A DNA stretch of 64,000 bases, from positions 1 to 64,000 of the forward strand of contig KV423934.1 in assembly GCA_001632435.1 (NCBI GenBank). Direction: 5' to 3'. The position numbers and the translations under genes are program-made. The stretch's first letter is position 1, and each line of letters begins with the position of its first letter. Positions 46,601-56,608 of this stretch are shown in pieces. The notes under the pieces were generated by a model that was not told the DNA's origin, did not search any database, and saw only the letters and a program-made list of their open reading frames with translations. Source of the stretch: Calocera cornea HHB12733 (taxonomy: Eukaryota > Basidiomycota > Dacrymycetes > Dacrymycetales > Dacrymycetaceae).

Positions 46601-48315
46601 ATCCTGTATTGCCAGGATGTGGAAAGACGGGCCTTCTGAGGGTCATAATAAAGCATTTCAATCGGCGGTTTTCAAACAGCCCCAACGCGCTGGCGGTGAC
46701 GGCCCCAACTGGAATGGCTGGTGTGGCGATCGGAGGCACTACGATTCATACTTGGGCTGCTCTTGGTTACGGAAGAGATACTGCGGAGATTCGCGCAGAC
46801 AAGATTCAAAATTGGCCGGAAGCGTTAGCGAAGTGGCGCGAGGTGAAGGTGTTGATCATCGATGAGAGTAAGTCATGACGTTGCTCGAAGTAGGCCTGGA
46901 TTGCCTCACGGTACTAGTATCGATGGTCAATGGTATCATGTGGGATCGTCTGGAGAAGATGGCTCGGATCATTCGGAACGACCCTAGGCCATTTGGAGGC
47001 ATACAGGTACAGTAGATGAGTTTCCCTCTTGTGGGGCTATCTGATTGTTGATCTCATGTTCAGCTGGTCGTAACTGGAGATTTCTTTCAGCTGGGACCAA
47101 TGCCAGTCCCGGGCTGCAAGGAGAGCCCATTGTTTGCTTTCGAAGCGAACAGCTGGGACGCATGCATGACAAAGTGCTACAAGTTGACGCGTATCTTCCG
47201 CCAAAGGGATCAAGGTATGGCGGCATACCAATACTCAGGCCTGGGGCTGATATCTCTCGATAGCCTTCATAGACGCGCTAAACGAAGTTCGTATCGGCAA
47301 ACCAAGCCCGAAGACGTCAGCTGCATTTCGTGCCTGCAGCAGATCTTTGCCTCATGCAGAAGCTGTTCAGCCTGCGCGCTTGTGAGCTCTCTACCAGCTG
47401 CTGATCGTGTTCATGTTCCGCATGCTGACTATGGCTACTAGATTTGCAAGACGGAAACAAGTCGAAGAGGCGAATAAGGTGCAGTACGGTCTGCTCAATG
47501 GGGTCGAACACCACTACGTTGCGTTCGACAGCGGCAATGAAGACGAAATCGACGAAGAGTTGAAACGTTCTGGGACGAGCTTACCGCCTGCCTACCTTTC
47601 GCTAAAACTTGGCACGCAAGTTATGATCACGAAAAACATACACAATCGGAATCTGTGGAACGGAACCATGGGCAAGATTAAAGGCTTTATGACAAGGTCG
47701 GAGTGGAATCGCCGGGAAACGCAGTCACCCTATCACCCGGGACCATTAACGGGACGACAACGATTTGACGCCGGCAAAGAAGGTGACTTCGCAAACGAGC
47801 ATATGCTTCTACCTTGGGTACGGCTGAAGACTCCGGATGGATATCGTGATGAACTGGTTGGTTACGAACGATGGGACGTGTATGCACCTCATGGCATGAT
47901 TGTCGCTTGCCGCGAACAGGTAGTTCCATGAACAAGAATGACGTCTCGAGACTGATTATCCCTTGATCAGATTCCTTTGGTGCACGCATACTGCCTGTCG
48001 ATGCACAAAGCGCAGGGCAAGACGTTACCTTGCGCTGTTGTCGATCTTGCGTATGCCTGGAAGCCAGGTATCTTATCTTGTATTGCTGTTTTGTTTGTAC
48101 CGATTGGACTGATGGTTTGCTCAGGTCAGGTCTACGTGGCGCTGTCACGTGTACAGTCTTTCTCGCAACTGCAATGTTTGCGTTGGCGTATAGACTATGT
48201 GAGTTGAAGTCGCACACGTGGACGTCTGACTGACGCACCGCCTCAGATCAAGGCCGATCCGGACGTAGTAAGATATGACAGGACATTGCCCACTGTTCCC
48301 GCCGGTTACACATAA
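43602..48315 (+). CDS. Element gene G: Pif1-family DNA helicase with long disordered N-terminus
   Basis: Nine exons (43602-46554, 46616-46867, 46918-47006, 47064-47214, 47264-47381, 47442-47919, 47971-48067, 48125-48198, 48247-48315) keep phase and give 1426 residues. The first about 950 residues are Ser/Pro-rich and contain 66-residue tandem repeats. The helicase core is complete: LSAEQAYIFKLV, Walker A GPAGCGKT (about 981-988, split by intron 1), TAPTGMAG, Walker B VLIIDEISM (split by intron 2), VVTGDFFQLGP, LTRIFRQRD, LSMHKAQGKTLP and YVALSRV. Pif1 enzymes unwind DNA 5'-3' and act on replication and G-quadruplexes. No Helitron Rep domain is fused or nearby. Whether it serves the element or is captured host cargo is open. 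Confidence 0.85.
44541..45090 (+). repeat. 198-bp coding tandem repeat in the Pif1 gene
   Basis: Nearly three almost identical 198-bp units (66 codons) encode ADESPSRAALTTGD and ASSPVLQASAAS-type sequence. Near identity at the nucleotide level implies recent expansion or homogenisation. Confidence 0.85.
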
Positions 48316-48489
48316 GGCGCTTTGTCGGAGCGTTGCAAACACCCATACATTACTTGGTTGGAACTATAACTTCTAATTATACATAAGTTAATTCCAGTGC
48401 ATGAAGATTTCTGTGCTATGCTCTGCTTTTAAAGAATCTACTTGGTCGAACCGTGTCTATGATAAAGTCTGGCTCGGCAATGACCATGA

Positions 48490-48960
48490 CGGCGCGTAGC
48501 AAGCCAGAAACTGTCTTTGGGCCGCCGAAACTGCCTCTCGCGAACGCGCACCAGACTGGGGCACGGGGCCGCACACTGACTGAACGAGCATGGGAAACTG
48601 TCTTATGAGCCCGAAACCGTCTCTACGAGAAGGTCTGGTGCGCCGACTTCAGGACCACGGAGGGGTGCTGGCGAGGGAGAAAACTGTCTTTGGGCTGCCG
48701 AAACTGCCTCTCGCGAACGCGCACCAGACTGGGGCACGGGGCCGCACATGGACTGAACGAGCATGGGAAACTGTTTTATGAGCCCGAAACCGTCTCTACG
48801 AGAAGGTCCGGTGCGCCGACTTCAGGACCGCGGGGGTGCTGGCGAGGGAGAAAACTATCTTTGGGCCGCCGAAACTGCGTCTCGCGAACGCGCATTAGAT
48901 TGGAGCACGGGGCTGCACACGGACTGCACGAGCATGGAAAAACTACCCGGAACCGTCTCA
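48490..48960 (-). repeat. Satellite-like array R3 (about 171-bp units, reverse orientation)
   Basis: Two and a half close copies with GAAACTGTCTTTGGGCYGCC starts at about 48508, 48680 and 48851. Each unit also holds GAAACTGCCTCTCGCGAACG and GAAACCGTCTCTACGAGAAG. It lies just after the end of the Pif1 gene. Confidence 0.85.
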
Positions 48961-49251
48961 TGGCAAGGTCTATGGAAGGATTGAGCAGCTTGCATCGCCC
49001 TCTGCGGAGCCGAGGCCCATCCAAGGTCTGGCTCCCCTGTCTGAGTCTCGCTCTCTTTTCCCACCTCTTATTAGTCATCTGCATTTGGACTCCGCTGTCA
49101 CGGAGGCTAACTCCGGCCATTCCCCCCTGTTTCTGTAAGCTTAGATTCCCTTCACTAGGCGACATTCAATACAACCATTCTCTCCCGGTGATTAATATCC
49201 TTACCTAATGCGCTAAATCATGCGTTAACTCCCACTCCGGACCCGTTCAAG

Positions 49252-49798
49252 CACCATCCAAGCGTTTTAAATCACTGTTAACACGTGTTAACACCCGTTA
49301 AACCATCCATGAAGCCTGTTAAATCGCTGTTAACTGCTCTTACGCGGGCGACTACCCTGACTGTGAATGGAGCGCGACGCGTCCCAGCTCCGAAGTGTCG
49401 CCGCCGTCTGTCGCCCTTTTACGCATGCATACATCCTTCCCATATCATATCTCAACGCTTTACCTCCTTTTTTAATCAACACTTTATCTGTCCTAACGCT
49501 TCACCGTCCCGTACCCGTAATCACCATCCAAGCGTTTTAAATCACTGTTAACACCTGTTAACACCTGTTAACACCCGTTAAACCATCCATGAAGCCTGTT
49601 AAATCGCTGTTAACTGCTCTTACGCGCGCGACTACCCTGACTGCAAATGGAGCGCGACGCGTCCCAGCTCCGAAGTGTCGCCACCGTCTTTCGCCCTTTT
49701 ACGCATGCATACATCCTTCCCATATCATATCTCAACGCTTTACCCCCTTTTTTAATCAACACTTTATCTGTCCTAACGCTTCACCGTCTCGTACCCGT
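49252..49798 (+). repeat. Direct duplication of about 270-280 bp with CTGTTAACACC runs
   Basis: Two near-identical copies start at 49252 and 49522, differing mainly by one extra 10-nt GTTAACACCT unit in the second. The copies lie upstream of gene H. The inverted form of the same short motif occurs upstream of gene I at about 54665-54785. Confidence 0.85.
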
Positions 49799-49888
49799 AC
49801 CCGGCCTCACCATCAACCCTCCAACCTCGCGGTGCTTCCTCTCCTTCCTCCAGCCGCGTACAGAACGCCCGTTCATCTCTCGCTGTCG

Positions 49889-51669
49889 ATGTCGTCTCCG
49901 TTCGGTATGTCATCACCTCTTCCCCCAGCCCTTCATTAATAGCCCGCTTTCCAGATTCCATCTTAGCCTCCTCCGAACTCGGATCTACTGAAGCCGCCCT
50001 CCGTGCAATAGATGATGCCTTTGCGCGGTTGTCTGCCCCCCACAGCTGTATGTTCCTTCGTTGCCCTTTTTTGTCATGCTCACCGCGCCTTTACAGACGA
50101 GTTTTTCCTCTCTGTCATCCTTGCTCTTATTCAAGGCATGCGACATGTCCACACGGAACATCCTCCTTCTGTCGACCCCCCGGCTCTGGTTCTAGAGCTC
50201 CTCGAGCTAATCGAGCTTCGAATAGCTCTACGTGCTCCTCAGACCGACCTGCTATCCCATTTCGAAGACCATCTCATATCAATCGCAGATTCGTTTAAGT
50301 CACATCTTGGACTTGGACCGCTCAACTATCGCCAGTTCGATGATGCGGATTCCGTTATTCAGGTCGTCGACGGACAGACTCAAGTTTACACCGCTTTTCA
50401 ACATGACGGTCTGTTCTCTTTCCGCCTTCGCTGTCCTCATTCTCATCTTACTATTCAGTCCCAGAACCCTCATCCACCAACAGCGATGTAGACATGGGTT
50501 CGCCGGAGAACCCTTCTCTGCCCGACGGGCATCCAGTTGTCCGTCCGTTCCGTCTACGTACCCGGGTATCTGGCACATCCTTGCCCCCGGTATCAACCGC
50601 CTCCGTATCCTCACCTTCGACTTCACGTTTATCTTTAACCCATTCGAGTTCTACTTCATCCATCAACGCTCCCAGCTCTCTCTCCCCACTTCCCGCTTCT
50701 ATCCGCGGTTTCGGGGCACTCCCGGAGAACTCCCTCCTTTCTGCAAAAGAGGATCCTGCGAAATACAAAGCAGCCTTCCAGACACGCCCAGGAGAACATA
50801 CCACTCGTAAAGCATCCATTACGGCCCACCTCCGTGCGGACATCGAAGAATGGCAGTGTAAGTTCCCCTTTACATAGCGCGGCATCATTTTCATTTTCTT
50901 CAGGTGCCTCTCCCCTTGGGACTAGCGTCGGTTGGAAAGAGTTCGGGAGGCTTCTTCACCAGAAGAAATTGCTTCTCGATAATTATCATACCGACCTTCC
51001 TCCACCCGGCGTTCCGAAATACCCCTACCACTGGATACCAAGTGGACGCGCTTGGGCTCTTTGTCTCGGAATCTGGACCGGTCGCTTCTGCATTCGTCCC
51101 CTCACAGCTGGTAAGCATCCATTTTTGGCGATCCTCTGTATCTTACGCCATTCAAATCAGATGAGCTAGCTCACGTCCATCCACCCATCGTTCGATATAC
51201 CGATGGGTTGACCTACTCATATCAAGAAATTCACAACGCATTCCTCGACGACGCCGCTTCTCCCAGTCCGGCTCCACCCACCCAAGCGCTATCCACCTCA
51301 ACGCGCACCCGTGGAAGACGCTCCCAACGCGCGAACAATCCATCGAATGCTTACCCGCCCACCTCCACTTCGACCATTCCGAACTCCGCTGATCTCGGCC
51401 TCTTTGTCGACTCAAACGAAACTACTTCCGAATTCTTCTTTGATCCCAGTCACAAGATGGATGTCCATAATGATTCCCATACGGCCGTCTTCCTCCTCGT
51501 GTGGATTCACCGGTGGGGTCTAGACAGTCCTGATGCCCCCCCCCGCAAGCAGGATTGCAGCGTCTTTTTCAAATGGTTCAATCAAGGCAAGCGCGGTCGG
51601 CCCGATACGTCCGATTCTATGCTTCACAACTACGATCTCTATCGGCAATGGGTTGTTTCAGAAAATTGA
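49889..51669 (+). CDS. Element gene H: intact unrecognised protein
   Basis: Six exons (49889-49904, 49955-50047, 50097-50408, 50459-50857, 50904-51110, 51161-51669) all join in phase 1 and give 511 residues with no break. The first coding exon is only 16 nt. A helical N-terminal part (LVLELLELIELRIALRAPQ) is followed by a Ser/Pro-rich linker, a W/Y-rich block (KYPYHWIPSGRAWALCLGIW, then GRFCIRPLTA), a second low-complexity linker, and DCSVFFKWFNQGKRGRPDTS near the end. No family recognised. The regular splice structure shows that selection has kept it functional. It is convergent with gene I, and the two are flanked by matching GTTAACACC repeats. Confidence 0.6.
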
Positions 51670-52808
51670 CACTAAACTATATGCCCCTATGAGAAGCTAC
51701 TAGTTAGCCGTTCAGTGCAATGTCATATTATCTCTACCTCGATTCTTACATCGCAGAAGGGGAGGATGATCCGTCAGACACAGGGAGAGGTGGTGACAGT
51801 GACAAAGAAGAGAAGGGGAATGACGCAACCTGGGCTATTAGGTAGGATACAGTAGCCGGAAGGCGCAGGATCCGGTAATCAGTAACCAGGGGAATCCAAG
51901 ACAGGGTCTTTCTATGTAGAAAATGGGGTTCTGGCCGGGAGCGCTGGAAAGGAGGAGATCGGTTGGAGCTCACCGTGAGACGCCGGTGGAAAATGTGGGG
52001 ACTGCTGGGCACACGGCAACAAGGGCATGGGACGTATATTTGGGAATACGAGAGGAGATTATTGGTAGTCCGGCGAGAGCGAAGATGGTGGAGTGATTGG
52101 CTACACATAAAGGGTTGGAGATGACGGCTTGCGAAGAGCATACACTGACTTGATGGAGGGGACGGATCAGGATGATTATGAATTTGCCATACTTGGAGGG
52201 TTGGGGGAGGAGGAAGAAGAGGAGCAGAGCGACGACTATTGACGGTTGGATATGATAAGGGAAGTGGAAGACTTATTACAGGTCGATCTGACGGACACGT
52301 AGACAGCGGGGAGGGAGAGAGACGGGCGGGTAGGAATGGATTGGAGAAATATGACGAATGTATGAGTGAGGTCTTGCCGGGAAGATAGGCGGAATTGGCT
52401 CGGCGGATACTAAGGATATGGAGGGTTGTCCCAAAGGCTGAGAAGGATGGATGGAGGAAACGAGGGATGACGGGAGGTGTCACTGATGATACCCCGCTTC
52501 ACCCGGATGGATAAGATCACCTGCGAAGCTGCTGCATTTGACTGAATCATGGAAGGCGGGCGTAGGACGATACCAGGTTACTAATGCGTACAGGTTGATG
52601 GGGTGCAAGAGAACCCAGATGATGGTAACGATGATACAGGTATTTGGGACATCAGGACATAATGAAACACCGGTCTTGAATAAGGGAAATGGACCGACGA
52701 GATGAGAGACATAGTGGGATACAGAGGAGAGGAATTGTAGAGGAGAAAAGCGGCATTACAGCGCTAGATAGTATGCGTTAAAGAATGGAAGAAACGGAGC
52801 AGATGCTT
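51670..52808. other. Space between convergent genes H and I
   Basis: A 245-codon minus-strand frame (51746-52483) runs through it but is low-complexity and has no domain. It may be 3' UTR or a chance frame. Confidence 0.35.
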
Positions 52809-54420
52809 TCAGCTGCGCCGAGAACGTTTCGACCGCCCGGGAGCGGCAGGTAGGGGTTGCGGAGGCTCCGGCCGTTTACGAGAAGGAGGAGAAGGCGGAT
52901 GAAGAACGGGGGAAGAGGTAGAAGTAGAGAGTAAGAGTTCGGCAAGCTGCTGATCGAGTAGGGTTTTTTGTCTAGTCAGTTCCTTGAGGGCTGCGGCTTG
53001 GGCACCGTGGACTTGTAGCTGTACCGGATGTTCGGTTGAAACAGGAACAGTGTGTTCGAAGTCCCACAGAGGGGTAAGAGTGTCGTTATTGGAGACAGGT
53101 GTATTGGTTATTCGTATGTAACGGGCGCTTGGAGAGGCAGAAATGAGGAGCTCAGTTTGTGAAGGCGTCAAGGTGGCCAGATAGAGGGGCAACTGGGGAG
53201 ATAAGCAAGTTTCGCGGCAAGGGAACAACAACTCACCAGCATATGACGAGAATTGCAGTAAAGGTTGAGCGTCGTTGGAACTTTGGGTAGGTGCTCAAGG
53301 TGAAGCTCTAGATCTCCGTTGAAGCCGCTGGGTACTGTGATATGAAGATGAAGGAGCGGTCGGCATGACGGAAAGTCGACAACGTACATGGACGAAATGA
53401 GAACTTAATTCGCCGGGTGCGGTACAGAGTGATGATAAGAACGACGGGTCCTTCGCGATGAGCACCGTGAATATGTTGGAAAAGCGCGATAGTTTGAGGA
53501 GAGGTCAGAGCAACAGAGATAGGCGACGAAATGATTGGCGAAGTTACGTCAGCCGGCCCAGGATGAGGGTCGACACGGGCGTAAGCTCCAAGGACGACAG
53601 CTGGTTGGGAACATAAGCGGACAGTGGCGGCATTGGATTGACGAGACATACTATCATCCGCGGACATGGACATGTTCAGCATGGAAAAAGGGCGAGCAAC
53701 TGGGTCGTGAACATCGAAATCCGTAAGCGAAATGGAGAGTGAAGGGGGAAATTGCAGTTCAGCAGTGTCGTCGGCCACAAGGCGAAGGAACGCCAGCAGA
53801 CGGCGGATGTTCGTTTGTCCATGTAGAATGATGTCATCCGGTTGATGAGGAGTAGCGTATCGAGAGGGAGAAGAGGGGAGAAGGCGGCGTTCCATGCAAG
53901 CTGCATATATGCGGCAAGTAGACCGTATGCCATTGCAGTCTTGACGAGCAGAAAAGGTGATCTGAGCATAATCGTTGATTAGAGAACCGTGAGTCATAAG
54001 AAAAGTAGATACTGAATCGGCCCGGCACGTCAGAGAGATGCTTTTAGAGACTTTGAGCAGAACATCGAGGAGTTGGACGACAACTAGCACGGTTTAGAGA
54101 ACAGTGACGCGACAGCCAGCCATTTGACGAACTGGGTACATGTTGAGGATAGATTGAACAGTGATAGTGGAAAGCGTTGGGGCGTGGCGGTATAGTTGAG
54201 TGAGGAGGAATTACAGGCATTAGAAAGTGAGGGGTGGGAGTAGTTGTGGGAAGGAGAGATACCGCAGAAGGACTGAGGTCGACTCGACGCGAACGCGTCC
54301 GCCAGACGGGTCGTCCTTTTGATTCCGTGATGCGCGACGGACTAAGTTCGGCTCCGAGTTAGAGGGCCGATACTGGTGAGAGGCCATCTCAGTTGGCGAT
54401 GGAGACGGACCCGTGCGCAT
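52809..54420 (-). CDS. Element gene I: unrecognised, probably nuclear protein
   Basis: The supported 3' exons are one ending at 53388 (running from about 53940), then 53334-53237 and 53192-52809, with in-phase introns of 53 and 44 nt. A further intron (about 51 nt ending GCTCAG) precedes the long exon. Upstream coding (VVVQLLDVLLKVSKSISLTC) and the first exon (from 54420, with EMASHQYRPSNSEPNLVRRAS) are joined by an unresolved splice. The middle holds IRRLLAFLRLVADDTAELQF and ALFQHIHGAHREGPVVLI. The C-terminus is a coiled-coil-like LKELTRQKTLLDQQLAELLL followed by a basic RKRPEPP and GRSKRSRRS tail, a likely nuclear signal. Family not recognised. Confidence 0.5.
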
Positions 54421-54664
54421 TCCAACGCTCTGTGGCCGGAAGTTCTGGCGGTTTAGATTGAGGGATGAGCGATATGCGCGGTTTTACCCACTGAAGGAGT
54501 CATATGGAGAGCGAAACCGAGGATACTAAGGACGAGGGCGATTTAGCAGGGTGAGGACGGATTCCCGCGTACCTTGAGCCCAGATATGGCGGTCCAGACT
54601 GGGGGATACGCGCTAAGCTCATGCTCTGCAAAGAAGAAAAGGCAGGAAGAAAGGGCGTAGCAAG

Positions 54665-54785
54665 GTGTGAACAGGGTGTTAACAGGGTGTTAACAGGTAT
54701 TAACAGGGTGTTAACAGGGTGTTAACAGGGTGTTAACAGGTATTCACAGGGCGTTAACAGGTATTAACAGGGTGTTGACGGGGTA
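54665..54785 (-). repeat. Tandem GTTAACAGGGT repeat
   Basis: About ten imperfect 10-11-nt units (GGTGTTAACAG and GGTATTAACAG). Read on the minus strand this is CTGTTAACACC, the same motif as upstream of gene H. The two therefore form an inverted pair bracketing genes H and I. Confidence 0.85.
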
Positions 54786-55124
54786 TTATGATGACCTAAT
54801 GTATTGTCGCAAGTGGTTGGTGACGCTAGTGGACTAGTGTTTAAGACTGTGAAGACCGCATGAAGCCTAGTTAACGGTTTTTAAAGAGATGACAGTGCTG
54901 GTGAGGACCGTGCGTGGTTATGCGAATGAAGTCGACTTGAGTTAGAAAAATGAGGGAGAGATAAGAATCTACAGAGGGGGCAAGGGTAGAAACGAGGCGG
55001 TCCAGTTCAAGTAAGTATTTGTGTGAGATGGGGCCTTGGTCTAGGGAGGGAAGTGCGTCCAGGACACGCGTCAAGTGAGCTGCTCACTCCGGCTTTCAAT
55101 GAAGGTCTGCCTCGCTTAGACCGC

Positions 55125-55560
55125 GACGGGGTGCTGGCAAGGCAGAAACTGTCTTTCGGCCGCCGAAACTGCCTTTCGCGAACGCGCATCAGATTGGGGC
55201 ACGGGGCCGCACACGGACTGGACGAGCATGGAAAACTGCCTTATCAGCCCGAAACCGTCTTTATGACAAGGTCTGCCTCGCTTAGACCGCGACGGGGTGC
55301 TGGCAAGGCAGAAACTGTCTTTCGGCCACCGAAACTGCCTTTCGCGAACGCGCATCAGATTGGGGCGCGGGGCCGCACACGGACTGGACGAGCATGGAAA
55401 ACTGTCTTATCAGCCCGAAACCGGCTTTCCATGAAGGTCTGCCTTGCTTAAAGCGCGACGGGGTGCAGGCAAGGCAGAAACTGTCTTTGGACCGCGGAAA
55501 CTGCCTCTCGCGAACGCGCACCAGACTGGGGAACGGGAGGGCCCTGGACGAGGGTGGAAA
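55125..55560 (-). repeat. Satellite-like array R4 (about 167-bp units, reverse orientation)
   Basis: Two and a half units with GAAACTGTCTTTCGGCCRCC starts near 55146, 55312 and 55479. They share the full unit structure of R3 (GAAACTGCCTTTCGCGAACG, GGCACGGGGCCGCACAC, GAAACCGTCTTTATGACAAG) and the same orientation, inverted relative to R1 and R2. Confidence 0.85.
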
Positions 55561-55828
55561 ACTTTCTTCTAGCTGCTGAAAACCGTTACTGCAGGCTGGG
55601 GAAGCAGAATTTGCATCAAGACTGATTTTTCAGCGGCGGATATAGTAGTAGCAGGCGGGCGAGAAGCGGCAAGTGCACCGCGCGTTGGATTACAAAGCCA
55701 ACTTTAAGATGAATAGGATAGATACGATGATGACAATCAGAACATCTTGTAAGTGGCAAGAACGCAGAGGCGGATTGAAGAAAGGATAGAAGGAGGCTAT
55801 CCAAGTGTCCCGGATGACATGCATGTCA

Positions 55829-56608
55829 TCAGACTCTACCGGCCAGAGCATTTCGGTATAAAGCACCAGAAGCGATAGCCCGCGGAGGCGCAAAGCGCGG
55901 GAAAAGGTGAGCGAGCTGCCTCTGGACCTTGTTTGCAGTCCAACGGCCAGCTGTCTCCACAACTTCACCGGTTGGCGTGCCGTCAATAACACGACTGCGC
56001 TCGGCTGGCGTCCGCGCGAGGGTGTATCCGACGACTCCTAGAAGCAAGAGCTGCGCCCGTCCATGCTCCGTGGAGTTATCGGGTGAATCCCAGTTGCCGC
56101 GCTGGTTGAGGTAACGTGCTCGACCATGTTCCCAGAATGCTTTGTATCGGTTGAGCCAGCCTTTGTGATTGTTGAGCGTTCGTCGACTGAGGGGGACTCC
56201 AAGAGGCAGGGTTGCAAACCACTCAGCGATATGGTCAGCCATGATAACGCCATCCCAAGGGTCAACGGGCGGGGCACGGTAGGCATCCAAAGCTCTGGCA
56301 GACGGCATGCCGAGTGTTGAACACACTTCGCTGTACAAGATCACCCGTCGCATGAACCATATGAAGCTGTTTAGAGCAGTCACGTCGTCCTCCGTGTCGA
56401 AGCGAGATAGTGAGGACAAAACGTGGGGGAACCGATTCGCGAGGTATTGGGCCAGCCTAGCGAAGTTCGGTTGCGTCGCGGTCTCCGCTGACAGGGTTTG
56501 ACGTGGCTGTCCACTCGATGGGATGACAGCAGCACGCGGGCCATCTCGATCTGACCCCAGAGGCGATGGGGGCTGCACAAGGGGTGGCACATCACTATCG
56601 CTGAACAT
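55829..56608 (-). CDS. Element gene J2: unrecognised 259-residue frame abutting J1
   Basis: An open frame beginning MFSDSDVPPL directly after the TGA of J1 (stop and ATG are adjacent). It holds LSSLSRFDTEDDVTALNSF, FMRRVILYSEV, WLNRYKAFWEHGRARYLN and QRQLAHLFPRFAPP. Without an intron this would be a second cistron or reinitiation product. More likely it is the C-terminal part of one J1-J2 protein joined by an unrecognised intron (an acceptor TTCAG lies at about 56600). Family unknown. It is next to the integrase gene, in the same orientation. Confidence 0.5.
   Translation of the reverse strand: MFSDSDVPPLVQPPSPLGSDRDGPRAAVIPSSGQPRQTLSAETATQPNFARLAQYLANRFPHVLSSLSRFDTEDDVTALNSFIWFMRRVILYSEVCSTLGMPSARALDAYRAPPVDPWDGVIMADHIAEWFATLPLGVPLSRRTLNNHKGWLNRYKAFWEHGRARYLNQRGNWDSPDNSTEHGRAQLLLLGVVGYTLARTPAERSRVIDGTPTGEVVETAGRWTANKVQRQLAHLFPRFAPPRAIASGALYRNALAGRV

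Noticed and set aside
43602..48315. Helitron interpretation of the Pif1 gene
   Set aside because: No HUH Rep domain or Helitron-type 3' hairpin end was found, and the interval has inverted repeats and a target duplication, which Helitrons lack.
51746..52483. 245-residue minus-strand frame between genes H and I
   Set aside because: Low-complexity Ser/Pro/His composition, no splice link to gene I, and it lies past the gene I stop codon.
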